Source: Fictibacillus fluitans
GTDB lineage: Bacteria; Bacillota; Bacilli; Bacillales; Fictibacillaceae
Direction of reading: 5' to 3'
Length of the DNA stretch: 64,000 bases
NCBI RefSeq assembly: GCF_030418125.1
Contig: NZ_JAUHTR010000002.1
Span: 186,001 to 250,000 of the forward strand
How positions within the stretch are numbered: position 1 is the first letter of the stretch; every line of letters begins with the position of its first letter. The notes below the pieces were generated by a model. The model saw only the letters and a list, made by a program, of their open reading frames with translations, searched no databases and was not told the DNA's origin. The position numbers and the translations under genes are program-made. Of this stretch, positions 34,075 through 45,700 are shown piece by piece.

Positions 34075-35496
34075 GTGTCGATAAATGCTTATTACAACGA
34101 TAAGATGGAGAATTTGGAAATGTATCAGCGTTTGATCCAATACTGGAGCATTATTTTTGAACGCCGCGAAAATATCAATGTACTGGATAACATGAATTTT
34201 AACATCAATCTTTTCCAAGAAATCTTCACAAGAAAAGAGATGGCGGAACTACATCCCATCGAACCAGGTTACACATCTCCAGACGGCTATACGGAAATGA
34301 ATGAGGTAATCAGGGCCCTTGAATTAGCAAGATTGCTTAAACGTGCTCCTGAAGAGGAGAGGGAGAAGAAAGAACAGCTTGTAAGACAGGCTGGAGTAGG
34401 ATGCGGAAACGGCTGTACAAACGTCATGAATGGAATCATTCATTCAATTTTAAAACACAAGCAGGAAGAAAATCGTTTAGAACAGCCGGAAGTCATTCTA
34501 ATTTTGCCCAATTACACGGTTTATACAGCACAGCTGTCTAACTTACAAGGAAAAGTGACTCCACGGTACATTCATACAAAAAGGGAAAATGATTTTCTGC
34601 CAACCAGTGAGGAAATTAGGAGCGCTATTACTCCTCAGACCGCAGCAATCGTAATCACTTATCCTAACAACCCGGCCCAGTCCACGTATGAAGGCGATAA
34701 TGTTCAGGAATTAAAAGAAATTGTCGCAATATGCCAGGAAAATGAAATTTTTCTAGTGGTTGATAATATCTATCAGGACCTTGTATTCCCTAAAGAACGT
34801 GGATTTACAGAAATTTTTAATCTCACAGATCGTTTGGATTACGTGGTAAAGGTATATGGATGCTCGAAAGATACACCTTTTTATTCAGGATATAGAACAG
34901 GCTATTGGTTTGGGGATCCGCGTCTTTCAGAGAAGTATAAGTACATGATTTCCTCCTCGGAAAACAGCTTGAGCACTCCATCATTGGTTTACTTTGCTCT
35001 TAATTTGTATTTTAAATATCTATTACTCATTAACAAAGAACCAAAGCTTGAGGATATGAAGTTCTTTTCAGAAGGACTCTTTGGCTGGAGTCAGCTTATA
35101 AATGAGAATGATTTATTCGAAAAAATAATGGAGTTGGATTTATTTTCTAAATATAAAACCCGTATTCAGGCATCCAATCAAATTCAAGAGGAAGCACTGC
35201 GTAAAGTTACGGAATTTGTCTCACAGTCTCATGTATTTTCAGATTATATGAATCAACAAATCGGTAATGTCTTTTTTATTAAACTGAATCCGGAGCTTCA
35301 TCAAAACAACGACGATGAATTTTTTAAGAAGTTGTTCCACGAAGCGAAATGCGGAGTGCTTCCTGGTAATGTCTTTGGCATTCCCCGATGTGATAATGAA
35401 ACCTGGTTCCGCATTACTTTAATTCATGACCATGTTGATAATATCATTCGAAATTTGAGGAAAATTGAGGAAGTTTATCAAGTGCACTGTGTCTAA
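34075..35496 (+). CDS. PLP-dependent aminotransferase-like enzyme (fold type I)
   Basis: This 473-residue protein has class I/II aminotransferase landmarks: the Asn of YPNNPAQSTY, Asp of LVVDNIYQDL, the PLP-binding Lys in GCSKDTPFYSGYR, and a C-terminal Arg in ETWFRITLI. The N-terminus is longer than in aspartate aminotransferase, and PGYTSPDGY resembles the small-domain segment. It lies between the acyl-D-Asn module and the NRPS-PKS gene, 32 bases after one and 28 before the other, so it belongs to the cluster. It probably makes or remodels an unusual amino acid precursor. The start GTG (34075) has only a distant GGGAG. The exact reaction is unknown. Confidence 0.75.
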   Translation: MSINAYYNDKMENLEMYQRLIQYWSIIFERRENINVLDNMNFNINLFQEIFTRKEMAELHPIEPGYTSPDGYTEMNEVIRALELARLLKRAPEEEREKKEQLVRQAGVGCGNGCTNVMNGIIHSILKHKQEENRLEQPEVILILPNYTVYTAQLSNLQGKVTPRYIHTKRENDFLPTSEEIRSAITPQTAAIVITYPNNPAQSTYEGDNVQELKEIVAICQENEIFLVVDNIYQDLVFPKERGFTEIFNLTDRLDYVVKVYGCSKDTPFYSGYRTGYWFGDPRLSEKYKYMISSSENSLSTPSLVYFALNLYFKYLLLINKEPKLEDMKFFSEGLFGWSQLINENDLFEKIMELDLFSKYKTRIQASNQIQEEALRKVTEFVSQSHVFSDYMNQQIGNVFFIKLNPELHQNNDDEFFKKLFHEAKCGVLPGNVFGIPRCDNETWFRITLIHDHVDNIIRNLRKIEEVYQVHCV

Positions 35497-35524
35497 TAGC
35501 TTAATAGCGAACGGGGGAGAGAGC

Positions 35525-38500
35525 ATGACCCAGCCATTAAACAAAAGTCTGGTAGAAGATATTGTTGCCTTGTCACCGATACAGGAAGGGATTTTATATC
35601 ATTGTTTAAAAAGCCCGCAGCTTCCACTGTATATCAGTCAAGTTTCCCTTCAGGTGGAAGGACGAATTGAAACCCATTTCATTCAGGAAGCCTTTGACCG
35701 GGTGGTCCAGGAAAATGAATGTTTGCGTTCCGTTATCCGTTGGGAAAAAATCAGCCATCCTGTCCAAATTGTTATGAAAAAAGTGAGCGTTACGATTCAG
35801 GAAGAGGATCTTTCACTCTTATCAGCTTCTGAAAAAGAAATAAAAGTTAAGCAAGTTCGGGAGCGAAAACAAAAAGAGGGGTTTGATCTGTCGAATGGTC
35901 CCTTGGCGGGGATTGTTATATTTAAAGAACAGCCTGGCCGGTATCAAATACTATTTCAATTTCACCATATTATTCTAGACGGCTGGTCTCTTGGAGTCAT
36001 TCTCAGTGAATGGTTTAAGACCTATGATTTGTTGCTTAGAAATAAAAAATGGTCACCGGGAAGTAAACCGAAGTACAAGTCATATATTAAGTGGCTGCAG
36101 AACTATAATCAGGACAAAGCATCTGAATTTTGGAAGGAAGAACTATCCTCATTCTCTTCTCATACCAAGCTGCCTTATCAGATTAATAAAAGGCACAGCG
36201 GAATGGACAATTCATGTATTTCTCTCTCTTTTTCGGATTTATTGCCGAAAGTAGAAGTATTCTCGAGGACGTATGGAGTAACCATTAATGCAGTAATTAA
36301 CTCAGCATGGGGGTTATTGCTGCAGCATTACAACGATAGTGATGAAGCCATTTTTGGGCTGACCATTTCTGGAAGGCCGGATGAATTGCCCGGGGTGCAG
36401 CAGATTGCTGGCTTATTTATTAACACGATTCCATTTATTACGAGAAAAGAAGAGAACTCAACAATAGTTGAGTATATTCGTGGTATACATCAACAAATGA
36501 TTCGGTGCAAGTCAGCAGAACAATTGCCTCTCAGTGAAATTCAAAGATCTGCGGGCTTGAAAGGAACAGAGGCATTATTCAATCACATCCTGGTATTTGA
36601 GAATTATCCGCTTGATCAGCAGTTGATGACTGGCGCTTTTTCTGACTTTAAAATTACAGGCTATAAAGAGGCAGAAATAAATCATTATGATCTAACGGTA
36701 TCTTTTCTTTTAGCTGGAGATCCGGAATTAAAGCTCGAGTATAACGCTAATCTATTTGACAGACAAACCATAGAGCAGATGGGCAGGCATTTCCTCTCTG
36801 CCATGAGTCAACTCATCTCCCGTCCGGAAGAGCTGGTTAACTCATTGAGCTTAGTCACTGATGAGGAATACACTCAGTTACTGAAACAGTTTAATGATAC
36901 TGAAACAACGTATTCTAACCAGGAAAAAGCAGTCTATGAATTGTTTGTGCAACAGGCGAAAAGAACACCTGATGAAACTGCTGTTATTTTTCAGCAGGAT
37001 AGCTTATCCTACCGTGAATTAGCAGCAGGAGCAAACCGGCTGGGCTGCCATTTAAAGCAGCAGGGTGAAGGCGAAGGCCATATTGTTGCCATTCTTATGG
37101 ATTGGTCAACGGAAATGATAACAGCCATTATGGGGGTCCTCGGTTCAGGCAGTGCATATCTTCCAATTGATCCCGGCTATCCGGAAGAGCGAATACGCTA
37201 TATCGTGAACAACAGCCGGGCTCAAGTGATAATAACTTCTGAGCAATATTCTGCAATGGCCGCCTCCCTTGTCCCCAATACGGTTATTATGGCCAAAGGT
37301 GATTTCAGAGCAGGCACTGGCAGCGGTAAGGTGTTATCAGGACACGGTGAGAAGCTTGTTGATTTCCCTTTGGCATATGTGATTTATACTTCTGGTTCCA
37401 CAGGACAGCCGAAAGGAGTAATGATTGATCAGCAAGCGTTTACTGAATTTGTGCTATGGGCTGTTGAAGAATATGAGCACAGAGCAGGCTACCAGGTATT
37501 ACTCTCTAACTCATTCGCTTTTGACAGTTCCATTCAGCAAATATTTCCGCCTCTGGTCACCGGCGGTACGCTGCATTTACTTCATCCAAGTGTACGGATG
37601 GATGCCAGACAATATTTACGCTACTTAAAAGAGAAGCGCATCAATAATATGGATGAAATCCCCGTGCTAATGAATGTTTTAGTGGAAGCTGCAGCAGAAG
37701 AATACGAAGGGCCGTTGTTGGGGGACTTAACCTCGTTATCGCTGGGAAGCGAGTATGTTCCGATTAGCCTGGTTAAAAAATGTAAAAAGTATTTGATTTC
37801 GGATGGAAAGATTATTAATGGTTACGGGCCAGCAGAGACGACAGTTGAAACATGTACCTACCATTTTACAGGAGAACAAGATGAAATATCTCTTGTTGGG
37901 AAACCCCGAAGTAATCTTAAAGTTTATATAGTAGACAAAAAAAACCGTCTGTGTCCAATCGGGGTTCCGGGTGAAATTTGTGTTTCCGGCCTTGGACTAT
38001 CAAAAGGATACCTTAATCAGCCGGAGTTAACGGCAGAAAGGTTTATTTCGAATCCTTTTTCAAGCATTTCAGGAGATAAAATGTATAAAACTGGTGATGT
38101 CGGCCAGTGGATGCCTGATGGCAATGTTCAGTATATCGGACGAATGGATCATCAGATTAAAATCAGGGGCTACCGTGTAGAACCAGGGGAGATCGAAGAA
38201 ACACTCCTTACACATCCTCTTATTCATGATGCAGTTGTTGTTGCTCAGAACCGGAATAACTTTCATGTGCTCTGTGCCTTCTTAAAATCATACGATGCTC
38301 CTGCTCAACATGAGTTAAAACGTTTTTTAGCAGATGTTTTACCAGATTACATGGTTCCAAGCTTCTTTCAATTTGTAGATGAATATCCCAAAACCCCTAA
38401 TGGGAAGGTCGACAGGAGTGCTCTGGAAAGAAGTGATACGGGCGGATTCAAAGAGCAGAGGGACACGAGTATGCCTCGTCATGAACTAGATGAAAAACTG

Positions 38501-41500
38501 GTCAAGATTTGGGAAAGCGTCCTTCAACTGCAGCATATAGGAGTTCATACTAATTTTTTTGAAATTGGCGGAAATTCCATTCAGCTAATGAGAGTGTTTA
38601 GCAAATTAAAAAAGGAAATGCCTGATGTAACGATAGATATTAGCGACTTTTTTTCATACAACACCATATCCGAACTGGCAGACTATATACAAAAACCGAA
38701 CGAGAGCAAAAAGTCTGTACTGTTGTCAGATAGCAAGAAAGACCGTGCTAATGAAACAAAAAATCAGGATATAGCCATTGTCGGCTTGGGTATTCGACTT
38801 CCTGGAATCACAGGGCCAGATGAATTCTGGAAGTTACTCGAGAACGAAAAGAGTACCATTCAGGAAATTCAGACATCCAGAAAAGAACTGGACCCTAAAG
38901 GCTTTGAAGAGAAGAATTATTTACGCTATGGATATCTTGAAGATATTGATCATTTTGAACCTCAATTTTTTGGTATTACACCAAAGGTTGCAAAATATAT
39001 GGATCCCAATCAAAGAATTATGCTGGAAACAGCCTACTTTGCTTTGGAGGATGCAGGGTACTCCAAGGAAAAGGTTAAGGATCGGCCGATTGGAGTCTTT
39101 ATGGGTGCAGTATTGCCGGAATATCACCACTTCTTAAATATACGAATAGATGAATTGCTCTCTAGTAATCTTCCTGCAAACTTAGCGGGCCGTTTATCCT
39201 ATCATTTCGGTTTTAACGGTCCGTCACTCGTCATTGATACAGCGTGTTCTTCTTCCCTGGCTGCTCTTCATTCAGCGATGCAATCCTTGCGGAACGAGGA
39301 ATGCGAAATGGCAATGGTAGGTGGAATCCACCTCGATGTAGCACCTGTCAGACGGGAAGAGGCTATGGAATCCAATATTGTCTCCCCGACAGAGAGCTGT
39401 AAAGCATTTAGCGAAGACGCCGACGGTACAATTGGTGGAGAAGGATGTATATGTGTATTACTGAAACCATTAAATCAAGCATTAACAGATAACGACCGGG
39501 TCTATGCTGTTGTAAAGGGAAGCGGAGTTGTTCAAGATGGGGCCCGTTCAAACGGCATAACTTCCCCAAGTCCTGATGCACAGGCAGAAACATTACTGAA
39601 AGCCTGGAGAGATGCAGGTATTGATGATCCAAAGACCATTTCCTTCATCGAGGCACACGGGACCGGAACCAAAATCGGCGATCCGATTGAAGTAAAAGGA
39701 ATTCAGAAGGCCGTTCAATCCTTTACAAATGAAAAACAATTTATTGCTCTTGGATCCGTTAAATCAAATATCGGTCACTTGGATAGTGCGGCAGGATTAG
39801 CAGGACTGGCAAAGGCTGCTTTAAGCTTGAAGAATGGACAAGTCCCAGCCTCCCTTTACACCAAAAAACTCAATCCATTGATTCACTTTGACAAATCACC
39901 GGTGTTTATAAACAAGGCGTTAACTCCTGTAGGGGCAAACGGAGACAGTCCGCCAAGAGCCGGAGTAAGTTCTTTTGGATTAAGCGGGACGAATGTGCAT
40001 GTCGTTTTGGAGAAATATGAACAATTAGCAGAAAAGGTCGACAACCTTTCAGCAGGGCCATATTTAATGACTCTCTCTGCTTCTACTGAAAACAAGCTGG
40101 CTAAAAAAATCCAAGACTTGCAAACTCTTTTGAAAGAGAGAAACGGGCAGCAGCTAAAGGATATAAGCTATACATTAAACTGCCGCAGAAGTCATGAGGA
40201 ATATCGTTTTGCGGCAATTGCCAAAGACACTTCTGAGCTCATTCAGCAATTGAATGGTCCTTCGAAGATCAGCAGTGAAAATCAAGAATCTGTACTCACT
40301 GTACAGCTGCAAGATTATGAGACAGGTTCAGAGCAGCTGTATGAAGAACTCTGTCAGTCAGGATTTTTTAACGATGAAGAATTGAAGAAATACAGTCTGG
40401 AGATTGATCGATATCAGGAGAATGAACGGTCAGCGCGTTTGGCTAAGTATGTATCCTTTTTATCAGGAATAGTTCAGTTATTGCGTCATACTGGACTGAC
40501 TCTCAATATTACAGGCACAGGAATCGGGGCCTTAGCAGCGGATTACATAAATGGCGGTTCCACGTTGAAACATGTCATTGACAGCTGGGAAGAAGGAAAC
40601 GAGAGGAGTTCCGTACAAGAAGGGTATCAAGAAGGCATGCTCCTGTCTATTGGTCATGCTTCTAACCTCAATGCTGGACAGCAAAAGGCAGATTTATATT
40701 TACATGAAGCAAAGAGAGCTGCCATCCTGCAACTGTTGGCAAAGCTATATTTGTCAGGAATGAATATGAACTTCAAACCTTTGCAGGAAGGAAAGGTCGT
40801 TTCCTTGCCTGTCTATCCCTTCCAGCGAAAATCATATTGGCTGGATATGAATGAGATTAATAATCAAAAAGTACTGCCGCGTGATGAACAGAAGAAGAGT
40901 TCGTTAAACTCGGTCAGTCATTTGCTTCATCATTTAGCATGGAAGCCTAAGGAACTAACAAGACAAAACAGACGTCCGCTTAGAGGGACTATCGTAATAG
41001 CCGGAGAGCATTCCGATTTAGAAAATTTACTGGCCAGCCAGTTGAGAAAGGAAGGCCGCTCTGTTCTTCAAATCCAGTATGGACCTGAGCATACGGAAAA
41101 AGAAACAGAGCAGCTCCTTCACGAAATAAAAAAAGCTGGAATTCCTATGGGGGCTTTCATTTATTTATCAAAGGAGCGAACGGAGAAAAGTCTTCACGAC
41201 CTGCGCTATCCTAAATCTGATCATTTATCAGCTGTGATAGAGGCACAGCTGCAAACCATTTTAAACACTGGGAAAATCCTTGCTGCCCAAACGGAAGAAG
41301 GCCCTTTACCGATGTTCCAGATCACCTTTAATGCGGATAAAGTAGAGCCTTCTGATATACCGGTAGACCCTTTGCAAAGCTTAAACGTTTCATTAAACCG
41401 CAGTTTAAATAGAGAATACCCGCAGCTACAAGCGTATTCTATTGATTTCTCAGCTTATGATCAATCATTGGAAGCCATGGTAGAACGTATTGTTCAAGAA

Positions 41501-42718
41501 GTAACGTGGTATCAGGAAATCCGGGAAATTGCTTACCGTGGCAGCAATCGATATGTTAAGCAGCTGCAACGGAAAGTACTTGATCAGCCGGAACGAGACA
41601 TGTTCCGCAAAAATGGCGTTTATGTAGTCACAGGAGGGGCAGGAGGTTTAGCGGCAGAAGTCTGTCGTTCAATTGCCAATAAGGTTAATGCTACCTTCCT
41701 TTTGCTTGGACGATCCGCATATGAGCAGTTGAGCGAAGAACAGCTAACGAATATGCGTGAGCTTAAAGCATTGGGAGCTTCCGTTGAGTATTTTTCAGTC
41801 AATATTGCTGATTTCAGTGCACTTCAGCAAATGGTTAAACAAATTAGCAGCACCTATAAAAAGATAGACGGGGTCATTCATACGGCAGGAGTAATGGGTA
41901 ACCGTGTACCATTTGGGGAAGCGTCCCTCTATGATTTTAAGCGTGTCTTTGAATCGAAAGTATATGGAACGGTTTACCTTGATTATCTGCTGCGGGATCA
42001 GATGCTGGATTTCTTTATTCTGTTCTCTTCTGTTGATGCAGTTCTTTCAGAACAAAACATTGGTCCCTACACAAGTGCCAATCATTTTATGGATCAGTAT
42101 GCACTGCATCAAAGGCAATTAGGGAAAAATTTCATTTCCGTTCAGTGGGGTGGATGGCAGCTGACTGGAATGGGGGACGCAGCAAGAAAAGGAAAGCAGG
42201 AATCACTTATCAATGAAATTAAGCGTTTATCTCTGCTCATCCTTGGCTTTGAGCGCCAGGATGGATTACTTTCGTTTCATCAGCTTGTAAGTTCAAATGC
42301 CAGTCACACTCTGGTGACAGGGTTGAACACTCAAGATTTACAAGAAATCAAGGATTTATCCTTTTTTGAGTTGTCTAGTGAACTGCAGATTTTGTCAGAA
42401 AAGAAACCAGAACATAATGCTGAGCCTGTCACTTTAGAAAGCATTACTGCTTCAGTCGCATCCTTATGGAAAGAAATTTTGGAATTGGATGAAGAGCCTG
42501 GTTTGAAAGAGACTTATTTTTCATTGGGCGGTGACTCGATACAAGGCCTGGATATAACAGTGGAGCTCTCCGAATTGTATGAACTAGAGCTGGATGCCAA
42601 TATTCTGTTCCGTCATGAAACGATTGAAGCATTGAGTCAATATATTCACGAACAATTAAACAAATCCACGCAAAAAGAGGTTAGCTTTCCCATTCCCAAA
42701 GCCACACCGCTATCCTAA
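35525..42718 (+). CDS. Hybrid NRPS-PKS: C-A-T-KS-(AT relic)-KR-T
   Basis: This 2397-residue protein starts at ATG 35525 behind GGGGGAGAG. The C domain (LSPIQEGILYH; HHIILDG near 146) has the D-donor style expected after an epimerase. The A domain (YTSGSTGQPKG near 619) has pocket D-S-Q-D-S-G-G-V-E, which I cannot assign. Next come a carrier (GGNSI near 1015), a ketosynthase with Cys in DTACSSS (near 1237) and both His (EAHGTGT, NIGHLD), and a ~250-residue linker with a decayed acyltransferase where GHSxG reads GTGIG (near 1664). A ketoreductase (VTGGAGG; S of FSSVDA; YTSANHF) and a second carrier (GGDSIQ near 2335) follow. It should add one amino acid and one malonate-derived, hydroxyl-bearing unit, with malonyl loaded in trans. 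Confidence 0.9.
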   Translation: MTQPLNKSLVEDIVALSPIQEGILYHCLKSPQLPLYISQVSLQVEGRIETHFIQEAFDRVVQENECLRSVIRWEKISHPVQIVMKKVSVTIQEEDLSLLSASEKEIKVKQVRERKQKEGFDLSNGPLAGIVIFKEQPGRYQILFQFHHIILDGWSLGVILSEWFKTYDLLLRNKKWSPGSKPKYKSYIKWLQNYNQDKASEFWKEELSSFSSHTKLPYQINKRHSGMDNSCISLSFSDLLPKVEVFSRTYGVTINAVINSAWGLLLQHYNDSDEAIFGLTISGRPDELPGVQQIAGLFINTIPFITRKEENSTIVEYIRGIHQQMIRCKSAEQLPLSEIQRSAGLKGTEALFNHILVFENYPLDQQLMTGAFSDFKITGYKEAEINHYDLTVSFLLAGDPELKLEYNANLFDRQTIEQMGRHFLSAMSQLISRPEELVNSLSLVTDEEYTQLLKQFNDTETTYSNQEKAVYELFVQQAKRTPDETAVIFQQDSLSYRELAAGANRLGCHLKQQGEGEGHIVAILMDWSTEMITAIMGVLGSGSAYLPIDPGYPEERIRYIVNNSRAQVIITSEQYSAMAASLVPNTVIMAKGDFRAGTGSGKVLSGHGEKLVDFPLAYVIYTSGSTGQPKGVMIDQQAFTEFVLWAVEEYEHRAGYQVLLSNSFAFDSSIQQIFPPLVTGGTLHLLHPSVRMDARQYLRYLKEKRINNMDEIPVLMNVLVEAAAEEYEGPLLGDLTSLSLGSEYVPISLVKKCKKYLISDGKIINGYGPAETTVETCTYHFTGEQDEISLVGKPRSNLKVYIVDKKNRLCPIGVPGEICVSGLGLSKGYLNQPELTAERFISNPFSSISGDKMYKTGDVGQWMPDGNVQYIGRMDHQIKIRGYRVEPGEIEETLLTHPLIHDAVVVAQNRNNFHVLCAFLKSYDAPAQHELKRFLADVLPDYMVPSFFQFVDEYPKTPNGKVDRSALERSDTGGFKEQRDTSMPRHELDEKLVKIWESVLQLQHIGVHTNFFEIGGNSIQLMRVFSKLKKEMPDVTIDISDFFSYNTISELADYIQKPNESKKSVLLSDSKKDRANETKNQDIAIVGLGIRLPGITGPDEFWKLLENEKSTIQEIQTSRKELDPKGFEEKNYLRYGYLEDIDHFEPQFFGITPKVAKYMDPNQRIMLETAYFALEDAGYSKEKVKDRPIGVFMGAVLPEYHHFLNIRIDELLSSNLPANLAGRLSYHFGFNGPSLVIDTACSSSLAALHSAMQSLRNEECEMAMVGGIHLDVAPVRREEAMESNIVSPTESCKAFSEDADGTIGGEGCICVLLKPLNQALTDNDRVYAVVKGSGVVQDGARSNGITSPSPDAQAETLLKAWRDAGIDDPKTISFIEAHGTGTKIGDPIEVKGIQKAVQSFTNEKQFIALGSVKSNIGHLDSAAGLAGLAKAALSLKNGQVPASLYTKKLNPLIHFDKSPVFINKALTPVGANGDSPPRAGVSSFGLSGTNVHVVLEKYEQLAEKVDNLSAGPYLMTLSASTENKLAKKIQDLQTLLKERNGQQLKDISYTLNCRRSHEEYRFAAIAKDTSELIQQLNGPSKISSENQESVLTVQLQDYETGSEQLYEELCQSGFFNDEELKKYSLEIDRYQENERSARLAKYVSFLSGIVQLLRHTGLTLNITGTGIGALAADYINGGSTLKHVIDSWEEGNERSSVQEGYQEGMLLSIGHASNLNAGQQKADLYLHEAKRAAILQLLAKLYLSGMNMNFKPLQEGKVVSLPVYPFQRKSYWLDMNEINNQKVLPRDEQKKSSLNSVSHLLHHLAWKPKELTRQNRRPLRGTIVIAGEHSDLENLLASQLRKEGRSVLQIQYGPEHTEKETEQLLHEIKKAGIPMGAFIYLSKERTEKSLHDLRYPKSDHLSAVIEAQLQTILNTGKILAAQTEEGPLPMFQITFNADKVEPSDIPVDPLQSLNVSLNRSLNREYPQLQAYSIDFSAYDQSLEAMVERIVQEVTWYQEIREIAYRGSNRYVKQLQRKVLDQPERDMFRKNGVYVVTGGAGGLAAEVCRSIANKVNATFLLLGRSAYEQLSEEQLTNMRELKALGASVEYFSVNIADFSALQQMVKQISSTYKKIDGVIHTAGVMGNRVPFGEASLYDFKRVFESKVYGTVYLDYLLRDQMLDFFILFSSVDAVLSEQNIGPYTSANHFMDQYALHQRQLGKNFISVQWGGWQLTGMGDAARKGKQESLINEIKRLSLLILGFERQDGLLSFHQLVSSNASHTLVTGLNTQDLQEIKDLSFFELSSELQILSEKKPEHNAEPVTLESITASVASLWKEILELDEEPGLKETYFSLGGDSIQGLDITVELSELYELELDANILFRHETIEALSQYIHEQLNKSTQKEVSFPIPKATPLS

Positions 42719-42754
42719 ATGGATAAGAATAGACGAGGAGAGGATGATCGCTTT

Positions 42755-45700
42755 ATGGGAACAAATACGGTATCACTATTCAACAAATATGAAGTATCTC
42801 ATACACAAAAGCGCTTTTGGTTTATTGACCAGCTTGACTATTCGAAGGATGAATCCATTCGTTCCATGTCGCATGTGTCAACGGTATTTACGTTATCCGG
42901 AACGCTGGACCTGGCCGTATTTCAAAAGTCCATTCAGGATTTGACAGATCGGCATCAAGCCCTGCGCACTTGCTTGAAAGAAGAAAATGGAACTCCTTTT
43001 CAACTTGTGTACCACAGGTTAAATATGCAGGTGAATGTTGAAGAAACGGATGAGGACCATCCGGAAGAACAGCTGGAGCAACAGATTCAAAATGAGCTCA
43101 ACACGCCGTTTAATCTGGAGAAGCCGCCGTTATTAAGGGTAAGGCTGTACAGAGTATCAAAGGAGAAGCATGTTTGTCTTGTAATGGCTCATCATATCAT
43201 AGCAGATGGTTTATCCATTGATATCCTGCTTGCTGAACTCATGGCATTGTACCGTGCCAATCTGTATCCGGGTTCAACACCACATCCGGCATCAGAGGTT
43301 CAGTATAGTGATTACGCTCATTGGCATAACAGTCTATTGAATTCTCCCGATGGAGAAATGATCAGACAAAAGGAATTTTGGTCAAAAGCCTTAGGAGAGC
43401 TGCCAGACCTCAATTTTCCTGTTGACCGTCAGCGTTCCACTGTACCCTCCTATGAGGGATCTACCGTTCCTTTAGTGATCGAAAGTGAACTGCTCTCTAA
43501 GTTGAAAAAGGTGTGCGAGCAATTGGATGTAACCTTGTATATGTTTTTGTTGGGTGTGAAGAATGTGCTGCTCGCCAAATATACGCGAAACAAGGAGATT
43601 ATTGTTGGAACTTCTTTTTCCGGACGGTTTCATCCAAGTCTGAATCAGGTAATTGGAAGCTTCATCAACACCCTGCCGATCCGAAATGATGTGAATGGTG
43701 AGGAGTCGTTTACTTCTTTTGTGAAACATATCAAACAGAATGTGCTTAATGTACAAGAAAATCAAGCATATCCCTTTGATAAAATCGTTGAAGATTTAGG
43801 GGTGGAACGTAATAGCAGCCGAAATCCGATATTCGATGTTGTGTTTGAGATGCACACTCTGCATTCCGACAGCAAAACGGTTCAGGAAATTGCACCGGGA
43901 CTGTTATTATCATTCGAACATTCTTTAAACCCGATACGATATTCTCCCTTTGATTTTGCCTTTGAATTGTTTCAAAAAGAAGGAAAGATAGAAGGCTATA
44001 TTCAGTATGCAACCAGCTTATTTAATCAGGAAACAATGGAGAGGCTAGGCGGTCACTTCCTTCACATTGTTCAGCAGGTAGTCGACCAGCCATCTGTGCG
44101 CATCGAGGAAATCGATATGCTGTCAGCGGAAGAAAGAGATCAAATTCTTCTGGAGTTTAATCAATTGTCTCAGGATTTCCCAACAGATACTGCATTTCCT
44201 TTGCTGTTTGAGAAGCAGGTCCAGCGAACGCCAAATCATATTGCAGTTACTTTTGAAGGAACAAGCTTTACCTATCAAGAGCTGAATGAAAAGGTCAATC
44301 AAACAGCAAATTATTTGATCAGTTCTGGAGTTGTTTCGGGGAAAGTGGCTGCCGTAATGTGCGAACGCAGCGTTTATTGGCTGACCTCTTTATTGGCTAT
44401 TTTAAAAAGCGGGGCGGTATACGTCCCCATAGACCCCAATCTTCCAGATGAACGGGCAGCATTTGTGTTAAATGATTGCGGAGCTGAATGTTTATTTACA
44501 CAAGAAAGCCTTCTGGATCGTGTAGCGGGAATGGAGACAGCTTCAGCTTTAAAAGTGATCTGTCCAGATGCACATTTAGCCAGTTTGAATGGTACCTCTT
44601 CTTACGATCTTGTTACAGGAGATCAGCTGATGGAAGCTCCAACTGCAAATCCAGAGGTAGATCCACGTTCTGACCGATTGGCTTATATGATTTATACATC
44701 GGGCTCAACAGGCAATCCGAAAGGGGCCCTTGTCCGGCATAACGGAATGATCAATCATCTTTATGCCAAAATATTTTCTCTTCAATTAACTGAGGACGAT
44801 GTGGTTGGACAGAACGCATCCATAAGCTTTGATGTATCCATTTGGCAATCACTCGTTGCGCTTCTTGTTGGAGGAAAGACCTCTATTATATCTTTTGAAA
44901 CGGGACGCGATCAGTCTCTTTTGATCGAGCACTTGATAAAAGAAAAAGTAACGATCATTGAAACGGTACCATCACTATTATTTGCTTTTCTCGATACTGC
45001 GAAAGGGATGAAGCCAGAGGAACGCTTTCTAAATTCATTGCGGTGGATGATTGCAAATGGAGAAGAGCTGCCGGTTAAACTGGTGACGAGCTGGTTTGAC
45101 ATGTTCCCTGAAGTTGCTCTAATCAATGCGTATGGACCAACCGAATGCTCTGACGACGTGACACAGCATGTTATGAGGAAAGAGACACAGAACGAGAGTG
45201 TGTTAGCGCGCACTAGAATACCAATAGGAAAACCGCTTCCGAACATGCGTCTTTATGTGGTTGACCAGTTTAATCAATTGGCGCCAGTGGGAGTAAAGGG
45301 TGAAATATTGATTGCTGGCATAGGAGTAGGAAGCGGTTATTGGAACAATGAAATCCTCACTCAAAAGAAATTTATCGAGAATCCATTTGCAAGAAATACG
45401 GATGAAAGCACCGTGTACCGTACAGGCGATCTTGGGTGCTGGCTGCCTGATGGAAGCCTTGAGTTTTCCAGCAGAATAGATTTCCAGGTGAAGGTTCGTG
45501 GTTTCAGGATCGAGCTGGGCGAGGTGGAGGCTGCTGTTAATCGTCATAGGCTGGTTGATGAAGCTGCAGTTGTAGTGAAGAAGCAGAAAAACGGAGATTC
45601 AATGCTGATTGCCTTTTATACCAGCAAAGAAAAACTAGAAGTAAATGAGCTGCGGGAATATCTTCAAACCAAGCTTCCTTATTATATGGTTCCGGCTCAA

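Noticed and set aside
34075-35496. Capreomycidine synthase (VioD-like) as a specific call for the PLP enzyme
   Set aside because: Tempting next to NRPS genes, but I see no partner arginine hydroxylase and cannot confirm specific motifs, so only the fold-type call is kept.
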